Origin: an uncultured Clostridia bacterium | GTDB taxonomy: Bacteria; Bacillota; Clostridia; Oscillospirales; Ruminococcaceae | DNA: 42,949 nt | NCBI GenBank assembly: GCA_947389015.1 | Contig: CANDVA010000021.1 | Location: forward strand, 1 to 42,949 | Reading direction: 5' to 3' | Shown here: piece by piece, positions 7,705-14,310 of the stretch | Layout of the letters: each line of letters begins with the position of its first letter | Position numbering within the stretch: the stretch's first letter is position 1 | Made by a program: the position numbers and the translations under genes | The notes under the pieces: model-generated | Database searches by the model: none | Seen by the model: only the letters and a program-made list of their open reading frames with translations | What the model was told of the DNA's origin: nothing

Positions 7705-7732
7705 AGAGCCGATCTCACACGAGGTCGGCTCT
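7705..7732. terminator. Bidirectional terminator between modules A and B
   Basis: AGAGCCGATCTC-ACAC-GAGGTCGGCTCT lies between the convergent TetR (A) and esterase (B) genes. Its arms are identical to those at 3668-3696, which stand at the same place relative to module A. Confidence 0.75.
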
Positions 7733-7739
7733 TAAGATT

Positions 7740-8687
7740 TTATTCGGAAAAATACAGCGCACAATATTCCAACGACTTATCAATAAAGCGCCGCATAACG
7801 TCCAAATCGCGGTACATTCCGTGATTGGCGTGGGGGAACTCAAAATAATCAAAGACTATACCGCTGTTTTCCGCCGCTTGCTTTATCAGCTCCCGCGAGC
7901 TTGCGGGAACACAGTGATCTTTCAGTCCGTAGCCCATAAGCGTCGGCACGGAGTTTTCGTTCAGCAGTCTTGCGGGAGATATTTCATCGATAAATTTATC
8001 GTATTCTCCCGATTTAATCATTTCATCGGTGATATCGGCTCCCGTCATAATTGAAGCAAATTCGGCTTCGGATCGCCACTTGTTGGTTTTTATCAGTATA
8101 TCCCAATCACTCGGTTCAAAGTCGGCGGGCGCGGCAAGCTGAAACACAAACCGAACGGGTATCGGCGAATTTTCCAACGCGGTATACGCGTAATTCATTG
8201 CCAGCGTACCGCCCGCCGAAACTCCGCACACTGCCATCGCGCGAGGTTCCGCGCCAAATTCCTCGGCGCATTTGTCCTTTATTGCCTTAACGCAGCTTTC
8301 GATTTCGGAATTCATCTCGTGAAGACTTACCCGGGAATTCTTACCTTGCAAAGAATAGTCAAGAGTGGCGGCGATATAGCCCTTTGAGGAATAAAATCTG
8401 CACCAAGCCGCGCCGTCCTCCTTTGAACCCGAATTAAAGCTGCCGCCGTGAATAAACAGTATCAGATAATTGCTTTCGCGTTCGGAAACGTCCGCAGGAG
8501 CGTAAAGATCAAATTTATGCCCATTGGTATTCTCGTAAACGAGATCGGAATATAATACTCCGTTCCATTCACATTCGAGCAGCTTCATAGGTGCGCCGCC
8601 GAGCGCTCTGACCCTTAGAACCGCGCTCGCGGAGAATACCGTCAGAAAAAGCGCCGTCCAACAAATTATTTTTCTGTTTGTTTTCAT
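7740..8687 (-). CDS. Alpha/beta hydrolase esterase (BD-FAE/Aes-like), module B
   Basis: This 315-residue secreted or membrane-anchored esterase has an N-terminal signal-like segment (about 6-28), HGGSF oxyanion motif (80-84), nucleophile elbow GVSAGG with Ser157, an acid in GYGLKDHCVP and the catalytic His in HANHG near the end. It is the counterpart of the module A esterase at 4894-5877: same length class, same motif order, same neighbours. It is the last gene of the module B operon, which lacks a pectinacetylesterase. Action on acylated polysaccharides is inferred from the family. Confidence 0.83.
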   Translation of the reverse strand: MKTNRKIICWTALFLTVFSASAVLRVRALGGAPMKLLECEWNGVLYSDLVYENTNGHKFDLYAPADVSERESNYLILFIHGGSFNSGSKEDGAAWCRFYSSKGYIAATLDYSLQGKNSRVSLHEMNSEIESCVKAIKDKCAEEFGAEPRAMAVCGVSAGGTLAMNYAYTALENSPIPVRFVFQLAAPADFEPSDWDILIKTNKWRSEAEFASIMTGADITDEMIKSGEYDKFIDEISPARLLNENSVPTLMGYGLKDHCVPASSRELIKQAAENSGIVFDYFEFPHANHGMYRDLDVMRRFIDKSLEYCALYFSE

Positions 8688-8695
8688 TTCGCCAC

Positions 8696-8812
8696 CTATA
8701 TTATGTTGTCAAGAACCGTTTCGCCGACCAGCGCTCCTAGCACGGCGGCGGCAGCTATAACGATAACAGTTATCACTATATCCGTTATGCGTGTTTTCCT
8801 TTTGCTGTCCAT
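8696..8812 (-). CDS. 38-residue single-helix membrane protein, module B
   Basis: A short ORF starts at 8812 (MDSKRKTRITDIVIT...) after an AAGGAAT site, carries one hydrophobic helix (about residues 12-32, with an Ala-rich centre) and ends in LDNII just before the ribosome site of the esterase gene. It takes the same place as the 44-residue protein of module A, although the two sequences differ. Conserved placement, not sequence, is the reason for calling it a gene. Function unknown. Confidence 0.6.
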   Translation of the reverse strand: MDSKRKTRITDIVITVIVIAAAAVLGALVGETVLDNII

Positions 8813-8846
8813 TACAAAAACATTCCTTTCGTTATATCGGCGGAAC

Positions 8847-9806
8847 TCAGTCCGTTTTCAGATTAGCCCGCTGATTTTGATACAGCGCGTTTCGCAAAAT
8901 TTCGGGATCACTGCCCGAAAACGCTTTCGCGGCGTTCTCGTCGCCCTGCAGCAGCCACATAAACCACGCGGTCACATACCCGTCCGCGGAATAAAGCATT
9001 TCACCGTGAGCCGCGCCCTTTCTTACAGCCATAACCTTTGAAGACGTAACCTTTTCGTAAGAATCCGCCTTTTTTTCGGGTGAAATAACGTCGTTATTAG
9101 TGCCGCACAGCATAAAAACCGGTATAGTCGTTTTCGCGGGATCATACGGTATCCCGATAGCCGCGGCGGTTTCCTCCTCCGTAGGCGAAAGCGAAACAGC
9201 GCATTTATATAAAGCACTGTGTTCGGTATCGTTGATCGTGTTGTACACGCCGACACCGCCTTGAGAATGTCCGACTATGCCGATGTTTTCAAGGTCAAGC
9301 TTCCCGCAAAAGATACTGTTTTCGTCCTCGTTTGTCTTTAAAAGAAAGTCAAGGGTAGCGTCTGCTTTTTTGCCCTCCCACGTGGACGGGTCTTCGTTTC
9401 CGACGGCAATAAATCCCCGCGACGCAAGGTGCTCGAACACGGGCTTGTATCTGGAAGCACCCACGCCCGTTCCGTTCACGAACAAAACGACAGGGTATTT
9501 TTTATCGCTTTTTTTCATCTCCGAGGGATACCAAATTTCTATTTTTTTGATATCCGCGTCATCGGGATAATCGATCTCAAAATAATCGGTTTCAAATACC
9601 CCCGAGGACATATACCGCGCTTCAATTTCACCGCACGTTTTTATCTCCGTCGTGTAGTTTTCGGAAGCCATCGGCGCGGTTATAATGTTGTTCCACAGTT
9701 TTTTTAACCCCAAGTAACCGAGCAGCAGCAATAACACAGTAACCGCCAGGATTATCAGAAGCACCTTCAATGCTTTTTCATAAAAGCCCTCCTTGACAAA
9801 TTCCAA
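8847..9806 (-). CDS. Membrane-anchored alpha/beta hydrolase, module B (start disrupted)
   Basis: This is the paralogue of the module A hydrolase, with a membrane segment (about 13-35), NGTGVG (111-116), nucleophile elbow GHSQGG with Ser181, and the C-terminal GAAHGEMLYSADGYVTAWFMW block with the likely catalytic His. The open frame reaches back to a TTG at 9806 that has no ribosome site. A good AAGGAGGG precedes an ATG at 9781, but that ATG is out of frame by one base: with six instead of five A residues at 9774-9778 it would read MKKALKVLLI in the main frame. A sequencing indel, a recent mutation or a slippage switch are all possible. Confidence 0.75.
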   Translation of the reverse strand: MEFVKEGFYEKALKVLLIILAVTVLLLLLGYLGLKKLWNNIITAPMASENYTTEIKTCGEIEARYMSSGVFETDYFEIDYPDDADIKKIEIWYPSEMKKSDKKYPVVLFVNGTGVGASRYKPVFEHLASRGFIAVGNEDPSTWEGKKADATLDFLLKTNEDENSIFCGKLDLENIGIVGHSQGGVGVYNTINDTEHSALYKCAVSLSPTEEETAAAIGIPYDPAKTTIPVFMLCGTNNDVISPEKKADSYEKVTSSKVMAVRKGAAHGEMLYSADGYVTAWFMWLLQGDENAAKAFSGSDPEILRNALYQNQRANLKTD

Positions 9807-9821
9807 AATATGTGCTACACT
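9793..9821 (+). promoter_or_regulatory. Promoter of tetR, module B
   Basis: TTGACA (9793-9798), 17 nt and TACACT (9816-9821). The -35 and the first spacer bases (TTGACAAATTC) match module A, showing common origin. Confidence 0.65.
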
Positions 9822-9825
9822 TTAA

Positions 9826-9843
9826 ATGGAGCATATGATCCAT
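9826..9843. promoter_or_regulatory. Palindromic operator candidate, module B
   Basis: ATGGAGCATATGATCCAT is an 18-bp palindrome around CATATG with one mismatched pair, set between the facing -10 boxes. Its position and form suit a TetR-dimer operator controlling both promoters. Confidence 0.55.
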
Positions 9844-9852
9844 TATGTCTTA

Positions 9853-9881
9853 ATTATAACACGCGCAACGGACATTGTCAA
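9853..9881 (-). promoter_or_regulatory. Consensus promoter of esterase operon, module B
   Basis: On the minus strand TTGACA (9881-9876), 17 nt and TATAAT (9858-9853) read leftward into the hydrolase operon, facing the tetR promoter at a -10 to -10 distance of 31 bp. Confidence 0.75.
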
Positions 9882-9925
9882 GAGATTTGACTTAAAAGGT
9901 ACATTTAAGGGGGATATGTTACATT

Positions 9926-10420
9926 ATGAACAGCAGAAATATTCAAGTGAAAAATGATATCGCAAACGCGTTTATTGAGCTTTTAAAGCGTGCCGACTTC
10001 GATAAAATAAGCGTGGTGGATATTATTACAAAGGCGCAGGTCGCGCGTAATTCCTTTTACAGGAACTTTGAAAACAAAGACGATATTTTGCGCTACTATA
10101 TCGGAACGGCTACCGATAAATGGCTCTCTCAAACCGATGAAAATTATATCACGCTCACGAAAAACGGCTTGAAAGAATATATAATTTTTCTTTTTTCGCA
10201 TATGTACGAATATCGCGCTATTACTGAAATCTTAATGAAAAACGGAAAAATGTTTTTGCTTGAAGATGAATTTGACAAGCGTTTTTCGGCGCGGTTGTCA
10301 GAAAAGTATTCGCCGTGGGAGATAGCCTATAAGGTCGGCGGCGTTTACAAGCTGTTTCGTTATTGGGCTGAAACGGGCTATGAGAAAACGCCGCAGGAGG
10401 TGGCGGAGTATATTAGATAA
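9926..10420 (+). CDS. TetR/AcrR-family regulator, module B
   Basis: This 164-residue TetR-type repressor has the HTH KNDIANAFIELLKRADFDKISVVDIITKAQVARNSFYRNFENKDDIL, clearly paralogous to the module A regulator (both share the SFYRNFE-K-DIL block). The C-terminal half is helical and divergent, which suggests a different ligand. The start has GGGGG 12 nt upstream, like module A. It faces the module B esterase operon and probably represses it through the palindrome at 9826-9843. Directly past its stop lies a broken hydrolase gene, so its 3' side is a rearrangement border. Confidence 0.82.
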   Translation: MNSRNIQVKNDIANAFIELLKRADFDKISVVDIITKAQVARNSFYRNFENKDDILRYYIGTATDKWLSQTDENYITLTKNGLKEYIIFLFSHMYEYRAITEILMKNGKMFLLEDEFDKRFSARLSEKYSPWEIAYKVGGVYKLFRYWAETGYEKTPQEVAEYIR

Positions 10421-10435
10421 CCACATTGACAAAGA

Positions 10436-10516
10436 GGCGCTGCTGTGGTTTGCCTTGTCGCTTTTCGGGAAAGTTTTGTCCCATTCGTCCGTTAAATTCA
10501 GCCCTTTGCTTTCCAT
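10436..10516 (-). pseudogene. N-terminal remnant of another alpha/beta hydrolase
   Basis: An ATG at 10516 with AAGGAAG upstream begins MESKGLNLTDEWDKTFPKSDKANHSS, which I recognise as the conserved N-terminus of a dienelactone/YcjY-like alpha/beta hydrolase common in Clostridia. The match ends after about 25 residues and the remaining frame reads into DNA antisense to the TetR gene. The start and ribosome site survive while the body has been deleted. This marks a deletion junction near 10436 and suggests the esterase array was once longer. Confidence 0.6.
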
Positions 10517-10587
10517 AATAATTCTTCCTTACATATAATTAAAATTGTTGCCTGATTATATGTCTACAGTCAATTAGCATCATAATT

Positions 10588-10618
10588 AAACACCCTCCGC
10601 GTGATGCGGAGGGTGTTT
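10588..10618. terminator. Intrinsic terminator
   Basis: AAACACCCTCCGC-GTGAT-GCGGAGGGTGTTT, a 13-bp perfect stem with short A/T flanks, stands between the hydrolase remnant and the truncated RepA-like gene. Confidence 0.75.
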
Positions 10619-10691
10619 GCTGTCGAATAATCGGTTGTCACTATCATTGTTTTTAAACATCGCATAAAATTCGTTCATCAGGATCAGAATC

Positions 10692-11450
10692 CAAAACCGA
10701 CTGTACGAGATGACCTACGAACCGACTGAGCATCTGCACTTCGCCCTACTCGCCAACTCGATAGGCAGCGGACTGGAAGAGCAGATCGAAAGATTTGTTT
10801 CGGAACACCGCGACACAAAAATAATCTTCATCGACACGCTTCAGAAGATTCGTTCCGACTCACCCGACAGTACTTATGCGACCGATTACAAGGAGCTGTC
10901 TGTTCTGAAATCCATCGCGGACAAGCGTTCTGTTGCTATCGTTCTGGTGCATCATTTACGAAAAACAAAGGATGCCGACCCGTTCAATATGATCTCGGGA
11001 ACAACTGGGTTAAGCGGGTGTGTCGATGGGAGCTTTGTTCTTTCGGAGTCAAAACGAGGCTCGCGGAACGCAACGCTCTACTGCGTCGGACGTGACATAG
11101 AAAACCGCGAGATCGAATTGAAATTCGACAGCGAACGGCACAGATGGATATCTGACGAAACCTTTTCCGAGAAAGAAAATAAAAGCAAAATATTTATCGA
11201 GAAGATATTTGATTTTATGGTTGAACGAAAAAATTTTGTTGGAACAGCGACAGAACTTGCCAATCTAATAGCGCCGCAGTTTGATACGGAAATATTTCCG
11301 AACAGGCTGACGAGAGATCTGGTTCAGAACGCTTACGAGCTGTCGAGCTACGGAATTAAATTCTCCTCCGAACGCAGCCACGGAGCAAGAAGAATTCGGT
11401 TGGAATTACTGTCGGGTGACGGTAGTGACAGTAAAAATCCTGCCCCTTAA
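10692..11450 (+). pseudogene. 5'-truncated RepA-like AAA ATPase (AAA_25)
   Basis: The frame opens with QNRLYEMTYEPTEHLHFALLANS, an internal segment of RepA-like hexameric helicases of phages and integrative elements. It continues through a Walker B-type strand (IIFIDTLQKIR) and the VHHLRK sensor segment to a C-terminal winged-helix-like part. The Walker A half is absent: a stop lies at 10665 and homology starts only near 10692, and the first ATG (10710) has no ribosome site. It is therefore the C-terminal two thirds of a replication ATPase. The iteron-like repeats beginning in its last codons suggest the old replication origin persists. Confidence 0.7.
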
Positions 11451-11580
11451 ATTTTACCGACTTACCGTCACCCGATCTTGACAAAGCCTTTTGCAATGCG
11501 ACTTCGGTGGGTGACGGTAACCTTTCGGGTGACAGTAGAAACGCCAAACGGGTGACGGTAACTTTGTTACGCGGGTGAGG
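11414..11580. repeat. Iteron-like GGGTGACGGTA repeats
   Basis: The 11-mer GGGTGACGGTA occurs at 11414-11424, inverted at 11463-11473, at 11509-11519, as GGGTGACAGTA at 11527-11537, and at 11550-11560, with a partial GGGTGAGG at 11573. The hairpin GTAAC-TTT-GTTAC follows the last full copy. Such clusters beside a RepA-like gene suggest an origin of replication or a relaxosome site. The remaining stretch to 11755 has no ORF. Confidence 0.6.
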
Positions 11581-11775
11581 GCGTGTGCGGCGATTTGTGC
11601 AAGGTTTGACCGCCGATTAGAGTAACTGCCCGATCAACCCGATTGGAGCGAAATTTGAGCTGTTTCTGAACGAGTTTGAACAGGGCGGTTTATAGAGCAA
11701 TTTGCAGGAGATTAACGCAGATAATTCACGGGTAAATCGGGCAGATATGAGGGTATGAATTTCATGCAGGTTAAA

Positions 11776-11822
11776 GGCTCGGCGTTGCCGAGCCGGTACA
11801 GCGGACGGGCAAAGCCCGCCGC
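11776..11822. repeat. Tandem GC-rich hairpins upstream of MobC-like gene
   Basis: GGCTCGGC-GTT-GCCGAGCC (11776-11794) is a perfect 8-bp stem. GCGGACGGGC-AAA-GCCCGCCGC (11801-11822) is a second stem with one bulged A. They stand 40-80 bp before the accessory gene, where oriT or a strand-origin hairpin is often found. Confidence 0.5.
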
Positions 11823-11859
11823 AATCACGAATGTTGAAATTTCAGAGAGGGGTTGTAAA

Positions 11860-12327
11860 ATGGGCAAACCCAAAAATTCGGGGTTGCAAAACCCAAAAAA
11901 TACGGCGGTTGAGGGAAACGCGGAGGGGTTCTCGAATAAAATAAAGTTCCCGTTGTGGCTCTATCCCAAGACGATGGAAGAAGTAAATTACCGCTTTGCC
12001 GAGGATAACTGCGCGTCGCGCAGCGAGTTCATCGAAAAAGCGATAAATTTTTATATCGGCTATCTCAAGCAGGAGAAAAACGTGAATTATCTCTCGCCGC
12101 GGATAACTTCTTCGGTGGAGGCTGTGATAAACGGCTCGGAGCAGCGGATTAACCGAAATCTTTTCAAGATCGCTGTCGAGCTCGGAAAACTCGCGCACAC
12201 TATTGCCGCGGCAAACGATGTTGACGAGGATACGCTCCGCGAACTGCACTCCATGTGCGTCGACGAGGTTCTGCATATAAACGGCGCGATAAATTTTGAG
12301 AGCGCCGTTAAATTTCAGAATGAATAA
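11860..12327 (+). CDS. MobC-like relaxosome accessory protein
   Basis: This 155-residue protein has a ribbon-helix-helix-like core, IKFPLWLYPKTMEEVNYRFAEDNCASRSEFIEKAINFYIGYL (about residues 29-71), followed by helices. I recognise it as a protein often found just ahead of amidoligase and MobP-type relaxase genes in clostridial conjugative elements. It probably binds oriT DNA and helps the relaxase at 15.0 kb. The start at 11860 is chosen because GAGAGGGG lies before it; a longer reading to 11755 would translate through the two GC-rich hairpins. The oriT role is inferred. Confidence 0.65.
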   Translation: MGKPKNSGLQNPKNTAVEGNAEGFSNKIKFPLWLYPKTMEEVNYRFAEDNCASRSEFIEKAINFYIGYLKQEKNVNYLSPRITSSVEAVINGSEQRINRNLFKIAVELGKLAHTIAAANDVDEDTLRELHSMCVDEVLHINGAINFESAVKFQNE

Positions 12328-12348
12328 CTTTCTTGAAAGGAGAAATGG

Positions 12349-13373
12349 TTGGCAAATAATTTTGACGGCATAAAAAATCAGAAGTTCGGCGTGGAGATCG
12401 AGTGCACCGGACTGACGCGCGCAGCGGCGGCAAAGGCGATCGCAAAGGTCCTGCGCTCGGACACCGTATATGACGGCGGCTTTTATGACAGATACTCCGT
12501 GAGAGATTCCGAAAACAGGCGCTGGAATATCGTTTACGATTCAAGCATTAAGCGGATCGATCAAAACAGACGTCCGACCGATTCAAAAAAATACGGCGTG
12601 GAACTCGTAACGCCCGTACTCGAATACAAGGATATAAATCTGCTGCAGGAGATCGTCCGCGCGGTCAGAAACGCCGCGGCGTAACGGGCGCGAATTACAA
12701 ATGCGGGATTCATATCCACATCGACGGCGCTCCGTATGACGCGCGGAGCGTCCGTAATCTTGTAAATATTTTCGCGAGCAAGGAGAATTTTCTATTTGAC
12801 GTTCTGCAGGTCGCTCACGAGCGCGAGAATTACTGCCGAAAGGTCGACAGAAATTTTCTCGAGCAGATAAACGGCAAGAAAAAAATAACGATGGACGATA
12901 TCAAGAATTACTGGTACAGCGGCAATCTGAACGAGGTCAGGCAGCACTACTCCGACACGCGGTACAGAGCGCTCAATCTCCATTCGCTGTTCGCGGACGG
13001 GCATTGGGAAATGCGCGCCTGCAACTCTTCTCTTCACGCGGGCGTGCTTCGGTCATACATCGTGCTTGCGCTCGCGATAAGCAACGCGGCGCTTACAAGA
13101 AAATATTGCTCCCCGAAAATATCCGAGAGCGATAATCTTCGCTACAGCGCGCGGGTATGGCTGATCAATCTCGGGCTGAACGGCGAGGGATTCAAAAATT
13201 GCCGCAAGCATCTGATCTCGCACCTCGACGGCTGTATTTCATGGCGTCATCCCGAGGACGCGATAGCGCAGCGGGAACGCCTTAAACACAAGCCCGACGG
13301 GGAAATAAATTTCGAAAACGAGCAAGCAAGCGGCGCTTTGGAAGAAACGTCGGGAATAAGTATGTCAATGTGA
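12349..13373 (+). pseudogene. Amidoligase-family protein, split by a frameshift
   Basis: Two consecutive frames together make one amidoligase (glutamine-synthetase/COOH-NH2 ligase fold). The first, from a TTG at 12349 after AAAGGAG, reads NFDGIKNQKFGVEIECTG ... VRNAAA and stops at 12684. The second, one frame over, reads VTGANYKCGIHIHIDGAPYDARSVRNLVNIF ... and ends at 13373. One missing G in GCCGCGGCGTAACG near 12675 would restore NAGGVTGANYKCG. FGVEIE and CGIHIHID are the metal/ATP-binding signatures. Amidoligases form amide bonds on peptides or metabolites; the next gene is a gamma-glutamylcyclotransferase. A real mutation or a sequencing error is undecided. Confidence 0.75.
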
Positions 13374-13383
13374 CGGAGGTAAC

Positions 13384-13836
13384 ATGAAAAAATTATATAT
13401 CGCTTACGGTTCAAATATAAATCTCGATCAAATGGCGCTGCGATGTCCGAACTCCGAGCCTATGGCGACGGCGCTGCTCAAGGGATATGAGCTTCAATTC
13501 AAATATCACGCGACGATAGCGCCGAACCCAGACGGCAAGGTGCCGATACTGTTATGGGAGCTCTCAAAGAGCGACGAGAAGCGGCTTGACAGATACGAGG
13601 GCTATCCGAAATACTACCGCAAAGAGATCGAACCGATTGATTATTTCGGAGAAGCGGGCGAGGGAATGGTGTACGTCATGAACGGCGACAAACCGCTGCA
13701 AGCGCCGTCCGAGCAATACTACCAAACGATTTTGCAGGGTTACAAAGCGGTAGGGCTTGATACGAGCTATCTTGAAGCCGCTTTGGCGAAGGCGCAGGAA
13801 TTCGGGGTTGACGAAGATTTTCAGATGAGATTTTAG
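13384..13836 (+). CDS. Gamma-glutamylcyclotransferase-like protein (AIG2/GGCT fold)
   Basis: This 150-residue enzyme begins YIAYGSNINLDQM, the glycine-containing substrate loop of the GGCT family, and has the acidic catalytic segment KRLDRYEGYPKYYRK (about residues 64-80). Family members release 5-oxoproline from gamma-glutamyl amines and peptides. GGAGG stands before the ATG, 10 nt after the amidoligase stop, so the two form one operon. Pairing of amidoligases with GGCT enzymes is established for predicted amide-forming and amide-trimming pathways. Substrate unknown. Confidence 0.85.
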   Translation: MKKLYIAYGSNINLDQMALRCPNSEPMATALLKGYELQFKYHATIAPNPDGKVPILLWELSKSDEKRLDRYEGYPKYYRKEIEPIDYFGEAGEGMVYVMNGDKPLQAPSEQYYQTILQGYKAVGLDTSYLEAALAKAQEFGVDEDFQMRF

Positions 13837-13847
13837 GAGGTGGGGAA

Positions 13848-14099
13848 ATGCTGTATCATGGTTTTTATGTGGAGTTTGTCCCGATGACAAACATTCCCAG
13901 AGAGGATAAAAACGGCGGGAGAGTTCGCTCGGACGGTTACGAAATTACCATTTATTCCGATGCTGAAAAAACATATCCCGTCAATAAATTTTACGCGGCG
14001 GAGGGATTTGAGATTCTTTCGGCAACGCTCGAGTACGCGGAACAGTTTGCAAAAGACGTTATTGATCTCGAACAGAAAATAATTATTTCAGCCCCTTGA
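13848..14099 (+). CDS. Small protein of unknown function, third gene of amidoligase operon
   Basis: This 83-residue protein (MLYHGFYVEFVPMTNIPRED ... GYEITIYSDAEKTYPVNKFYAAEGFEI) starts with a GGAGGTGGG ribosome site 12 nt after the GGCT stop. It looks like a compact alpha/beta protein with no signal peptide or membrane segment. I do not recognise its family for certain. Proteins of this size and start occur beside amidoligase/GGCT pairs in clostridial elements, so a part in the same process is likely. Its last residues overlap the GNAT remnant on the other strand. Confidence 0.6.
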   Translation: MLYHGFYVEFVPMTNIPREDKNGGRVRSDGYEITIYSDAEKTYPVNKFYAAEGFEILSATLEYAEQFAKDVIDLEQKIIISAP

Positions 14100-14187
14100 T
14101 ATACAGCACGTCGCAGACATAATGTCCCGTGTTTCCAAGCGGCTTGTCGAGCCTCGCAAAGCCGTATTTCTCGGATAATGCAACACA
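14083..14187 (-). pseudogene. C-terminal remnant of a GNAT acetyltransferase
   Basis: The minus strand reads ALSEKYGFARLDKPLGNTGH followed by YVCDVLYIKGLK and a stop, the C-terminal strand-helix-strand of a GNAT N-acetyltransferase. The rest of the gene is absent. Just upstream stand a GGAG site, ATG codons (14197, 14188) in a different frame, and a consensus promoter at 14210-14238, so an internal deletion seems to have joined the gene's start region to its last 34 codons. Confidence 0.6.
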
Positions 14188-14209
14188 TTTTTATCATCTC
14201 CAGAATTTA

Positions 14210-14238
14210 ATTATATCACGAACAAAAGAAAATGTCAA
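14210..14238 (-). promoter_or_regulatory. Consensus promoter of the deleted GNAT gene
   Basis: On the minus strand TTGACA (14238-14233), 17 nt and TATAAT (14215-14210) with an extended TGA. It is divergent from the promoter at 14257-14285; both carry TCGTGATAT at the same place. Confidence 0.65.
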
Positions 14239-14256
14239 CGAACCGCGAAAAAGTAC

Positions 14257-14285
14257 TTGACAATTATTTTGTGTCGTGATATACT
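14257..14285 (+). promoter_or_regulatory. Promoter of the H1-like gene
   Basis: TTGACA (14257-14262), 17 nt and TATACT (14280-14285) with an extended TGA precede the Lys/Ala-rich gene by about 25 nt. Confidence 0.75.
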
Positions 14286-14310
14286 TAAAATAAAAACGGA
14301 GGTTATTATT

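Noticed and set aside
11413-11580. CRISPR-like array
   Set aside because: The GGGTGACGGTA copies are too short, unevenly spaced and partly inverted; no cas gene is near. Iteron-like repeats fit better.
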